Assembly (NCBI RefSeq): GCF_036322625.1
Contig: NZ_AP027266.1
Location: forward strand, 1,491,001 to 1,555,000
Direction: 5' to 3'
DNA: 64,000 bases
Origin: Roseicyclus marinus
Lineage (GTDB): Bacteria > Pseudomonadota > Alphaproteobacteria > Rhodobacterales > Rhodobacteraceae
Part shown: positions 55,077 through 63,107 of the stretch, one piece after another
How the letters are laid out: each line of letters opens with the position of its first letter
How positions within the stretch are numbered: the stretch's first letter is position 1
Translations under genes and position numbers: made by a program
The notes under the pieces: generated by a model
Database searches by the model: none
Told to the model about the DNA's origin: nothing
What the model saw: the letters and a program-made list of their open reading frames with translations, nothing else

Positions 55077-55197
55077 CGGCATCCCTTGCACTTGAACGGG
55101 TTTTGCCACCTGATAGGCGCAAAGGGGCTTGCGCTCAAGCAGGCCGGGACATGGTCGCCGGGCGGATCGCCGCCGGAGACAGGGAGACGGAACATCC

Positions 55198-56640
55198 ATG
55201 GCGGACCCCAAGACGACGGGACAGGCTTCTGCGGGGGCGATGTCGCAGGTGACGATCGCGGCGCTGGTGGGCCTTGTGCTGGTCGCCGTGGCGGTCGGCT
55301 TTGCCGTGATGCGGGAAACGCCCGAAAGCGCGCCTGAGGCGACGCAGACGACTGCGGAAGCGCCGGCGGAGCCTGCCGAGGCCGAGGAGAGCGCGACCGA
55401 GGTCGCATCGGAGGCCCCTGTCGCGGAGGAGGCTGTGGTGGCCCCGGAGCCGCCCCGGTTCGATCTGGTGCGGGTCGATGCGACGGGCAGCGCGGTGATC
55501 GCGGGGCGCGCGCCTGCGGAGGCGTCGGTGGTGCTGGTTCTGGATGGCGAGATCGTCGAGACGGTGACGGCGGATGCGGGCGGGCAATTCGCGGCGTTCT
55601 TGTCGCTCGAGCCCTCGGAGGCGCCGCGCATTCTGGGACTGCGGGCGGTCATGCCGGATGGCACGGAGATCGACGGGGCGGGCACGGCGCTGATCGCGCC
55701 CTTTGCCGGGCCCGTGGTGGCCGAGACCCCGGAAGCGCCCGCGCCGGAGACGGTGGAAGAGGTCGTGGCCGAAGCCCCGGCAGAGGCCCCGGCGGATGAG
55801 GCGCAGGCAGTTGCGGAAGCCCCGGCAGAGGCCGCGCCGACCGAGGTCGCGGCAGAGGAGGCCGTGGTGGCCGAGGCGGAGCCTGTGGCCGAGACGGTGG
55901 AGAGCGCGCCCGAGGCTGCGCCCGAACCGGTCGAGGAGGTTGCGGCCGTGGCCGAGCCGGTCACCGAGCCCGTGGTCGCGCCGGAACCGGCCCCTGCGGT
56001 CGAGGTTGCGGAGGCGGTGGCACCTGCCCCGGTCGAGGAGGCCGCGCAAGCGCCGGTGGTCGAACCTGCGCCCGTGGCCGCGCCCGAAGCCCCGGCGGTG
56101 CTTTTGGCCGACGAGACGGGGGTTCGGGTCTTGCAGGGGCCGGGGGGGGCTGCGGAAACCCTGCCGGAATTGCGGCTCGATGCGATCACCTATGATGTCG
56201 CGGGGGCCGTGACGCTGGCGGGGCGTGCGCCGGGTCAGGGCGATGTGCGCGCGACGCTCGACAACCGCGAGGTCACGAGTGGCGCGGTCGGTCCGGGCGG
56301 GGAATGGAGCCTCGATCTGCCCGATGTCGATCCGGGCACCTATACCTTGCGGCTGGAACAGCTGGCCGCCGATGGCAGCGTGACGGGGCGGATCGAAACG
56401 CCCTTCTTGCGGGAAGATCCCGACCGTATCCGCGACAATCCGATGCTGGTCGATCCCGGTGCCACGGTCATCACGGTCCAGCGCGGGTTCACGTTGTGGG
56501 GGATCGCGGAGGCGAATTTCGGCGACGGCATCCGCTACGTGCAGATTTTCGAGGAAAACCGCGACCTGATCCGCGATCCGGACCTGATCTTTCCGGGCCA
56601 GATCTTTGCGCTGCCCGATCTGCCGCGCGCCGCCCCCTGA
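55198..56640 (+). CDS. LysM-domain membrane protein with a long Ala/Glu/Pro/Val-rich stalk
   Basis: A 480-aa protein. A single membrane segment (VTIAALVGLVLVAVAVGFAVM) near residue 20 anchors it. Residues ~40-310 contain Ig-like pieces (LVRVDATGSAVIAGRAP and a similar AITYDVAGAVTLAGRAP later) split by a low-complexity Ala/Glu/Pro/Val stretch of ~130 residues. The C-terminal ~50 residues are a LysM domain (VQRGFTLWGIAEANFGDG, then FPGQIFALP) that binds peptidoglycan. It probably spans the periplasm and ties the inner membrane to the wall. Confidence 0.75.
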   Translation: MADPKTTGQASAGAMSQVTIAALVGLVLVAVAVGFAVMRETPESAPEATQTTAEAPAEPAEAEESATEVASEAPVAEEAVVAPEPPRFDLVRVDATGSAVIAGRAPAEASVVLVLDGEIVETVTADAGGQFAAFLSLEPSEAPRILGLRAVMPDGTEIDGAGTALIAPFAGPVVAETPEAPAPETVEEVVAEAPAEAPADEAQAVAEAPAEAAPTEVAAEEAVVAEAEPVAETVESAPEAAPEPVEEVAAVAEPVTEPVVAPEPAPAVEVAEAVAPAPVEEAAQAPVVEPAPVAAPEAPAVLLADETGVRVLQGPGGAAETLPELRLDAITYDVAGAVTLAGRAPGQGDVRATLDNREVTSGAVGPGGEWSLDLPDVDPGTYTLRLEQLAADGSVTGRIETPFLREDPDRIRDNPMLVDPGATVITVQRGFTLWGIAEANFGDGIRYVQIFEENRDLIRDPDLIFPGQIFALPDLPRAAP

Positions 56641-56710
56641 GGGCGGGCGGCTCTGGCCATTTCGTTTGGCGGGGCATAGGTAGACGGCGACACGCCCGCA
56701 AGGATCGACC

Positions 56711-58621
56711 ATGCCAGCCGACACACGCGCAGCCGGAAACGGCGCAGAGACCCGGACCGGCGCAAGCCGCGCGACGCCGCCGCAGCCCGACCGTATCGAG
56801 GCCGACGAGCGCCGTTCTGGGCTGCGCACGATCCGCAAGGTGGCCCCCTATCTCTGGCCCGAGGACAAGCCATGGGTGAAACAGCGGGTCGTGGCGGCCA
56901 TGGGCTTTTTGATCCTGGCCAAGCTGATCTCGATCGGGACGCCGTTTCTCTACAAATATGCCGTCGACAGCCTGGGCGGCGAGGTCACGAGCCCTGCCTT
57001 TTTGTTGGGGTTGGGGGCTGTGGGCCTGACGGTCGCCTATGGTCTGGCGCGGGCGGCGAATGTGGGGTTCCAGCAATTGCGCGACGCGGTTTTCGCGCGG
57101 GTGGCGCAAGGTGCGCTCAGGCAATTGGCGCTGGAGACCTTCAACCACATCCATGCGCTGTCCTTGCGCTATCACATCACGCGCAAGACGGGCGGGTTGA
57201 GCCGGATCATCGAGCGCGGGGTGAAGGGCGTCGATTTCCTGCTGCGCTTCATGCTGTTTTCCATCGGGCCGCTCTTGGTGGAGCTGCTGCTGACGGCCAT
57301 CGTGCTGGGTCTCTATTTCGATCTGGGCTACATGGTCGTGCTGATCGTGACCATCGTGCTTTATGTCTGGTTCACCTTCACCGTCACGGAATGGCGGGTG
57401 AAGATCCGGCGCGAGATGAACGCGCAGGACACGGATGCCAACCAGAAGGCCGTGGACAGCCTGCTGAACTTCGAGACGGTCAAGTATTTCGGGGCCGAGG
57501 CGCGCGAGGCGGAGCGCTATGACCGCGCGATGGCAGGTTACGAGGGGGCCGCGATCAAGACGGCGCTGTCGCTGGCGGTTCTGAACTTCGGGCAATCGGT
57601 GATCATCACGGCGGGGCTTGTGATCGTCATGGTGATGGCGGCCATCGGCGTGCAGCAAGGCGATCTGACGGTGGGCGATTTCGTCATGGTCAACGCCTTC
57701 ATGATCCAGATCACGATCCCGCTGAATTTCCTTGGCACGGTCTATCGCGAGATCCGGCAGGCGCTGGTCGATATGGGCGAGATGTTCGATCTGCTGGAAC
57801 AACCGCGCGAGATCGCGGACAAGCCGGATGCCCCCGAATTGCGGGTGGCGGGCGGCGAGGTGCGGTTCGAGGGCGTGCGCTTTGCCTATGATCCGAGCCG
57901 TCCGATCCTGAAGGGATTGGATTTCACGCTGAAGCCCGGCGAGACCGTGGCGCTGGTCGGGCCGTCGGGATCGGGCAAATCGACCATCGGGCGGCTGTTG
58001 TTCCGGTTCTATGACGTGACGGGGGGCGCGATCTTGATCGACGGGCAGGATCTGCGCGACGTGACGCAGGTGAGCCTGCATGACGCGATCGGCGTCGTGC
58101 CGCAGGACACGGTGCTGTTCAACGACACGATCCGCTACAACATCGGTTACGGGCGCGCGGGCGCGACCGATGCCGAGATCGTGGCCGCCGCCAAGGCCGC
58201 GCGCATCCATGATTTCATCCTGTCCCTGCCCGAGGGTTATGACACGGCCGTGGGCGAGCGGGGGCTGAAGCTGTCGGGGGGCGAAAAGCAGCGGGTGGGG
58301 ATCGCGCGCACGCTGCTGAAGGACCCGCCGATCCTGCTATTGGACGAGGCGACATCGGCGCTGGATACGGAAACCGAGCGCGACATCCAGAACGAGCTGC
58401 GGATGATGGGGCAGGGCCGGTCGGTCATCACCATCGCGCACCGGTTGTCGACGGTGGTGGAGGCCGATCAGATCCTTGTCCTCGAGGCAGGAGAGATCGT
58501 GGAGCGCGGCACCCATGAGGAGCTGCTGGCGCGCGGTGGGCGCTATGCCTCGATGTGGGCAAGGCAGATGGCCGAGGAGGAAGAGGCCGAGGGCGGCGGG
58601 GCCGAGACGGGCGGAGCGTAG
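56711..58621 (+). CDS. ABC transporter, Atm1/HMT1-like half transporter
   Basis: A 636-aa fused membrane-ATPase protein. Six membrane helices occupy residues ~60-340; FNHIHALSLRYHITRKTGGLSR is the Atm1-type coupling region. The ATPase has Walker A GPSGSGKST, signature LSGGEKQRVGIARTL and LLDEATSALDTETE. Bacterial Atm1 relatives export glutathione conjugates or metal-thiol complexes. The C-terminus is Glu/Gly-rich. It probably works as a homodimer in the inner membrane. Confidence 0.9.
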   Translation: MPADTRAAGNGAETRTGASRATPPQPDRIEADERRSGLRTIRKVAPYLWPEDKPWVKQRVVAAMGFLILAKLISIGTPFLYKYAVDSLGGEVTSPAFLLGLGAVGLTVAYGLARAANVGFQQLRDAVFARVAQGALRQLALETFNHIHALSLRYHITRKTGGLSRIIERGVKGVDFLLRFMLFSIGPLLVELLLTAIVLGLYFDLGYMVVLIVTIVLYVWFTFTVTEWRVKIRREMNAQDTDANQKAVDSLLNFETVKYFGAEAREAERYDRAMAGYEGAAIKTALSLAVLNFGQSVIITAGLVIVMVMAAIGVQQGDLTVGDFVMVNAFMIQITIPLNFLGTVYREIRQALVDMGEMFDLLEQPREIADKPDAPELRVAGGEVRFEGVRFAYDPSRPILKGLDFTLKPGETVALVGPSGSGKSTIGRLLFRFYDVTGGAILIDGQDLRDVTQVSLHDAIGVVPQDTVLFNDTIRYNIGYGRAGATDAEIVAAAKAARIHDFILSLPEGYDTAVGERGLKLSGGEKQRVGIARTLLKDPPILLLDEATSALDTETERDIQNELRMMGQGRSVITIAHRLSTVVEADQILVLEAGEIVERGTHEELLARGGRYASMWARQMAEEEEAEGGGAETGGA

Positions 58622-58681
58622 ACGGGCGGGGCGGCGGGCGCTAGCCTGTGCCAAAGCCCGTCCAACCCAAAGGTGCCGCCC

Positions 58682-59640
58682 ATGACCGACCCGTTTTTCC
58701 AGCCGCCTTCGGGCACGGACCTGCCGCGCTATGCGGGTGTGCCCAGCTTCATGCGGTTGCCCTATCTGCCGCCCGAGCATCCGCGCCGGGCGGAGGTGGA
58801 TATCGGGATCTTTGGCCTGCCCTGGGATGGGGCGACCTCGAACAGGCCGGGGGCGCGGCATGGGCCACGGGCCTTGCGCGATGCCTCGACCATGATCCGG
58901 GAAAGGAACCGCGCGACCGGGCAAGAGCCGTTTCGCGCGGTCAAGATCGCCGACCTGGGCGATGTGGCGATGAGCCCGGTCGATCAGGACGAGGCGCTGG
59001 GGAATGCGCAGGCCTTCATCCGGGGGTTCTGGGGCAGGGGATCCGGCCCTTCATGGTTGGGGGGGATCATCTGTGCACCCTGACGGTTCTGCGCGAATTG
59101 CGCGCGGCGCGGGGGGAGGCCTTTGGGCTTGTGCTGCTCGACAGCCACACCGATCTTTACCCGCCCTATTTCGGGGGCCGCACGCTGACCCATGGCAACC
59201 CGTTCCGGCAGGCGATCGAGGAAGGCTGTCTGGACCCTACGCGCTGCGTCATGGCGGGGATGCGGGGCACGTCCTACAACAACGCGGATTTCCAGTATGG
59301 CTGGGATCGGGGTGTGCGCATCCTGCCCATCGAGGAATGTGTCGCGCTTGGCTGGCCTGCGGTCATGCAGATCGCGCGGGAGGTCGTGGGGGATGGCCCG
59401 ACCTATGCCAGTTTCGACATCGATTTCGTCGATCCGGCCTATGCGCCGGGAACCGGGACGCCGGAGGTCGGGGGGCCGAATTCCTTTGAGGCAATTCAAT
59501 GCGTGCGGGCGCTGCGGGGGCTTGATCTCATCGGGGCCGATCTGGTCGAGGTCTCGCCGCCCTTCGACACGGGCGGGATCACGGCATGGCTGGGGGCATC
59601 GGTGATGTTCGAGCTGCTGTGCGCGATGTTGCCGGAATGA
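58682..59640 (+). pseudogene. speB: Agmatinase/ureohydrolase, interrupted by one frameshift
   Basis: Two frames combine to a normal 319-aa ureohydrolase, which converts agmatine to putrescine and urea. The first frame runs from MTDPFFQPPSG to AQAFIRG. The second supplies VLGQGIRPFMVGGDHLCTL, LLDSHTDLYPP and FDIDFVDPAYAPGTGTPE, holding the manganese ligands. The break is in the G5 run at 59022-59026; a sixth G would restore the frame. All metal motifs are intact. A guanidinobutyrase or similar relative is possible. Putrescine would feed SpeE. The stop overlaps the next gene (ATGA). Confidence 0.85.
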
Positions 59641-60851
59641 CCACGCCTGCGGACCGCACGCCCGCGCATCTGCTGGAAACCGACCGAAGGGCCGGGTTCG
59701 AGGTGGTGGCGGGGGCTGGGCGGTTCAGCCAGATGAACGACATCTTCACCCGCGCCTTTCGCGACGAGAGGGTGCGGACGAAGGACACCGACGCCTTTTT
59801 CGCCAGCTACCGGATGGAGGCCGCGCCGCGCCGGGGCGACGGATTCACCCAAAAGGATTTCGCGTTGCGCAACGCGGCTTGGCTGATTTCGGACATCGTG
59901 TCGGAACGCTCGGCCGCCGAAGGGCTGCGCGAGGGGTTCCAGGCCCCGATCCAGGCCGATACGCCGGTTGCGCCGGAGCGGGCGGAATTGGGATCGCCCG
60001 AGGCGGAGGCCGCCGAGATCAAGGCCGTGGCAAAGCTGTTCGGGGCCGATCTGGTGGGGATCACCCATCTGGACCTGCGCTGGCATTATGCCGAGCGACC
60101 GGATGTGCGGACAATGGAGCCTGTCGCCAACGATCTGCCCGAGGGGCTGACCCATGTCATCGTGATGGGCCATGCGATGGATGCGGGATTGGTCGAGACC
60201 TATCCCAGTGCGCTGGCGGGGGCCGCGACGGGGCGGGAATACAGCCACGAGGCGGCCATCGTGATGCAGGTCGCGGCCTATATCCGCAACCTGGGCTATC
60301 AGGCGGTGGCCAGCATGAACGACACGGCGCTGGTCATCCCCTATGCGATCAAGGCGGGGCTGGGGGAATACGGGCGGAACCAGATGGTGCTGACCCCCGA
60401 ATTCGGGCCGAGGGTGCGGTTTTCCAAGATCTTCACCGATCTGCCGCTGGCCGTGGACACCCCCCGCAAGCTGGGGATGGCAGCCTATTGCGAGGGCTGC
60501 GAAATCTGTGCGCGGGCCTGTCCGGTCAGGGCCTTGCCCTTTGGCGCGCCCGATTTCGGGGAAGAGGTGACGAAAGGTTCGCCCTCGACCTGGCGGGGGG
60601 TGCGCAAATGGTCGTCGGATGCGGAGGCCTGTTTCGGCTATTGGGCGAAGCTGAAAACGGATTGCGCGATCTGCATGCGCGTCTGCCCCTTTGCGCGACC
60701 GGTGAGGGGGCTGTCCGCGCGCCTGTGGCGGGGGCTGGCCATGGGGCGGTTCGGGCCGTCGGGGCGCAGGCTTGCCCGGATCTGGGAGCGTCGGCGCGGC
60801 GTCGCGCGGCGTGCGAAACCGGCCGAATGGTGGGCCGGTCACCGCCGGTGA
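59637..60851 (+). CDS. Reductive-dehalogenase-like Fe-S protein (RdhA family)
   Basis: A 404-aa protein. AYIRNLGYQAVASMNDTA, IKAGLGEYGRNQMVLTPEFGPRVR and the TDLPL segment match the cobamide-binding core of reductive dehalogenases. Two 4Fe-4S motifs follow: Cys285, Cys288, Cys291, Cys295, and Cys332, Cys343, Cys346, Cys350. There is no twin-arginine signal and no C-terminal flavin/ferredoxin reductase domain, unlike respiratory or known catabolic forms, so it would need a separate electron donor. Epoxyqueuosine reductase is a distant relative but lacks this pattern. It is coupled by ATGA to the agmatinase gene. Substrate unknown. Confidence 0.72.
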   Translation: MTTPADRTPAHLLETDRRAGFEVVAGAGRFSQMNDIFTRAFRDERVRTKDTDAFFASYRMEAAPRRGDGFTQKDFALRNAAWLISDIVSERSAAEGLREGFQAPIQADTPVAPERAELGSPEAEAAEIKAVAKLFGADLVGITHLDLRWHYAERPDVRTMEPVANDLPEGLTHVIVMGHAMDAGLVETYPSALAGAATGREYSHEAAIVMQVAAYIRNLGYQAVASMNDTALVIPYAIKAGLGEYGRNQMVLTPEFGPRVRFSKIFTDLPLAVDTPRKLGMAAYCEGCEICARACPVRALPFGAPDFGEEVTKGSPSTWRGVRKWSSDAEACFGYWAKLKTDCAICMRVCPFARPVRGLSARLWRGLAMGRFGPSGRRLARIWERRRGVARRAKPAEWWAGHRR

Positions 60852-60937
60852 GCGCACAAGCCGGGGCGGGCGGTTGTCGCAGGCGGGCCTTCTGCTAGAC
60901 TTGCGCGCAAGCAGGGTGTATCTGCCGGTCACAGGGT

Positions 60938-60953
60938 CCGTTAGCGCTAACGG
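60938..60953. promoter_or_regulatory. LacI-family operator upstream of zwf
   Basis: CCGTTAGCGCTAACGG is a perfect 16-base palindrome with the TTAGCGCTAA core typical of LacI-type sugar regulators. It ends 27 bases before the zwf ATG, a position suited to repression of zwf-pgl-pgi. The regulator gene is not in the window. Confidence 0.7.
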
Positions 60954-60980
60954 GACCCGCTTGGCAGGGGAAAGGCAGTC

Positions 60981-62429
60981 ATGGTATCGCGTGTCATTCC
61001 GGTCGATCCGTTCGACCTTGTCATCTTTGGGGCCACGGGCGACCTGGCGCGGCGCAAGATCCTGCCGGGGCTGTACCGGCGGTTCTGCGACGGGCAGATG
61101 CCGCCCGAGGCGCGGATCATCGGCGCGGCCCGGACCGAACAGGATAATGCGGCCTTTGCCGAGCAGGTGGCCGAGGCGATCGAGACCTTTTTGCCGGCGC
61201 AAAAGCGGGATGCGAAGGGGCTTGCGGCCTTTCTGGAGCGGTTGAGCTATGTGGCGGTCGATGCCCATGGCGATGCGGGTTGGGAAGATCTGCGCGCCGC
61301 GATGCGCGAGAACGTGGTGCAGGCCTTTTATTTCTCGGTCGCGCCGGGGCTTTTCGGGGCCTTGGCCGAGCGGCTGCACCATTTCGAGATCGCGCGGAAG
61401 GACGCGCGCATCGTGGTGGAAAAGCCCTTTGGCCGCGATCTGGAGACGGCGCGCGCGCTGAACGCGACGCTGGCCACCCATTTCGACGAAGCCCAGATCT
61501 ATCGCATTGACCATTACCTCGGGAAAGAGACGGTCCAGAACCTGATGGCGGTGCGGTTCGGCAATACGTTGTTCGAGCCGCTGTGGAACGCGCAATACGT
61601 GGATCACGTGCAGATCACGGTGGCCGAGGAGGTGGGCGTGGGCGGGCGCGGGGCCTATTACGACAAATCCGGGGCCATGCGGGACATGGTGCAGAACCAC
61701 CTGATGCAGCTGTTGTGCCTGACCGCGATGGAGCCGCCCGCGCGCTTCGAACCCGATGCGGTGCGCGACGAGAAGCTGAAGGTCATTCGCGCGCTCGATC
61801 CGGTCGCGCCCATCGACATCGTGCGGGGCCAATACAAGGCGGCGGGTGGTCATGCGGGTTACCTGGAGGATGTGGAGGCGGAGGTGAGCCGCACCGAAAG
61901 TTTCATCGCCATGAAGCTGCATGTCGCCAATTGGCGCTGGAACCGGACGCCGTTCTACCTGCGCACGGGCAAGCGGCTGCGCGCGCGGAAATCCGAGATC
62001 GTCATCCATTTCAAGGAGACGCCGCATTCGATTTTCGATGCGGATGCGGGAAACCGCGCCAATGTGCTGTCGATCCGGCTGCAACCCGACGAGGGGATCG
62101 ATCTGCGCGTGACGATCAAGGAGCCGGGGCCGGGGGGCATGCGCCTGATCGACGTGCCGCTCGACATGAGTTTCGCCGATGCGCTGGGACCGGAAGTGGC
62201 CGATGTGCCCGATGCCTATGAGCGGCTGATCATGGATGTGATCCGGGGCAACCAGACGCTGTTCATGCGCGGCGACGAGGTGGAGGCGGCCTGGGGCTGG
62301 ACCGACCCGATCATCGCGGGATGGGAGGCGCGGGGCGACCGGCCCGTGCCCTATCACGCGGGCAGTTCGGGGCCGGAAGAAGCCGCGATCCTGATGCATC
62401 GCGACAACCGCCGCTGGCGGGAGATCTGA
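60981..62429 (+). CDS. zwf: Glucose-6-phosphate 1-dehydrogenase
   Basis: Oxidises glucose 6-phosphate to 6-phosphogluconolactone, making NADPH; entry to the Entner-Doudoroff and pentose phosphate routes. The 482-aa protein has the nucleotide motif FGATGDLARRK near residue 15 and the substrate motif RIDHYLGKETVQNL near residue 175. RTGKRLRARKSEIVI is also conserved. AGGGGAAAGG precedes the ATG. It is the first gene of an operon with pgl one base downstream, behind a LacI-type operator. Confidence 0.96.
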   Translation: MVSRVIPVDPFDLVIFGATGDLARRKILPGLYRRFCDGQMPPEARIIGAARTEQDNAAFAEQVAEAIETFLPAQKRDAKGLAAFLERLSYVAVDAHGDAGWEDLRAAMRENVVQAFYFSVAPGLFGALAERLHHFEIARKDARIVVEKPFGRDLETARALNATLATHFDEAQIYRIDHYLGKETVQNLMAVRFGNTLFEPLWNAQYVDHVQITVAEEVGVGGRGAYYDKSGAMRDMVQNHLMQLLCLTAMEPPARFEPDAVRDEKLKVIRALDPVAPIDIVRGQYKAAGGHAGYLEDVEAEVSRTESFIAMKLHVANWRWNRTPFYLRTGKRLRARKSEIVIHFKETPHSIFDADAGNRANVLSIRLQPDEGIDLRVTIKEPGPGGMRLIDVPLDMSFADALGPEVADVPDAYERLIMDVIRGNQTLFMRGDEVEAAWGWTDPIIAGWEARGDRPVPYHAGSSGPEEAAILMHRDNRRWREI

Positions 62430-62430
62430 G

Positions 62431-63102
62431 ATGGAGCTGATCGAATATCCCGACCGCGACCTGTTGAGCTTGGGTCTGGCCGACCGGCTGACCGCCGATC
62501 TGGCCGAAGCCTTGCGGTTGAACGAACGGGCGAGTTTCAGCGTGCCGGGGGGCACGACACCCGGGCCGGTGTTCGATCTGTTGAGCGAGCAGGCGCTCGA
62601 TTGGGACCGGGTGTCGGTGGTGTTGAACGACGAGCGGTGGGTGCCCGAGGACAGCCCCCGGTCGAACACGGGGCTGCTGCGCAAAAGGCTATTGGTGTCA
62701 AAGGCATCGGCGGCGACGTTGATCCCGCTTTACGCGCCCGCCGCACAGCCCGAGGACAAGATCGCGGAGCTGGCCGAGGGGCTGGTGCCGCATTTGCCGC
62801 TGTCGGTCGTGCTGCTCGGGATGGGGGCGGATATGCATACCGCGAGCCTCTTTCCCGGTGCCGACAATCTTGAGGCGGCGCTGGCCGAGGATGCGCCGCC
62901 CCTGATGGCGATGCGGGCCGAGGGCGCGGGCGAGCCGCGCATCACGCTGACGGCCCCCGTGCTGAAGGGCGCGTTGAGCCTGCATATCCTGATCACGGGG
63001 GCGGAGAAGCGCGCGGCCCTGGAACGGGCGCAGCATCTGTCCGCGACGCAAGCGCCGGTGCGCGCCGTGCTGGGGCAGGCCGTGGTGCATTGGGCGGAGT
63101 GA
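62431..63102 (+). CDS. pgl: 6-phosphogluconolactonase
   Basis: Hydrolyses 6-phosphogluconolactone to 6-phosphogluconate. The 223-aa protein has the family motifs VPGGTTPGPVFD near residue 32, LNDERWVPEDSPRSN near 63, and GMGADMHTASLFPG near 130. It starts one base after the zwf stop and ends five bases before pgi. Confidence 0.94.
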   Translation: MELIEYPDRDLLSLGLADRLTADLAEALRLNERASFSVPGGTTPGPVFDLLSEQALDWDRVSVVLNDERWVPEDSPRSNTGLLRKRLLVSKASAATLIPLYAPAAQPEDKIAELAEGLVPHLPLSVVLLGMGADMHTASLFPGADNLEAALAEDAPPLMAMRAEGAGEPRITLTAPVLKGALSLHILITGAEKRAALERAQHLSATQAPVRAVLGQAVVHWAE

Positions 63103-63107
63103 GGGAA

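Noticed and set aside
54534-56189. Long minus-strand frame rich in Ser/Thr/Gly/Ala opposite the LysM gene
   Set aside because: Only its last 180 codons (the LOG protein) are real. The Ser/Thr/Ala part is the reverse reading of the Ala/Glu/Pro/Val-rich stalk and is low-complexity.
55703-56212. Arg/Pro-rich plus-strand frame inside the LysM gene
   Set aside because: An out-of-frame reading of the same low-complexity DNA; repetitive Arg/Pro with no start signal or family.
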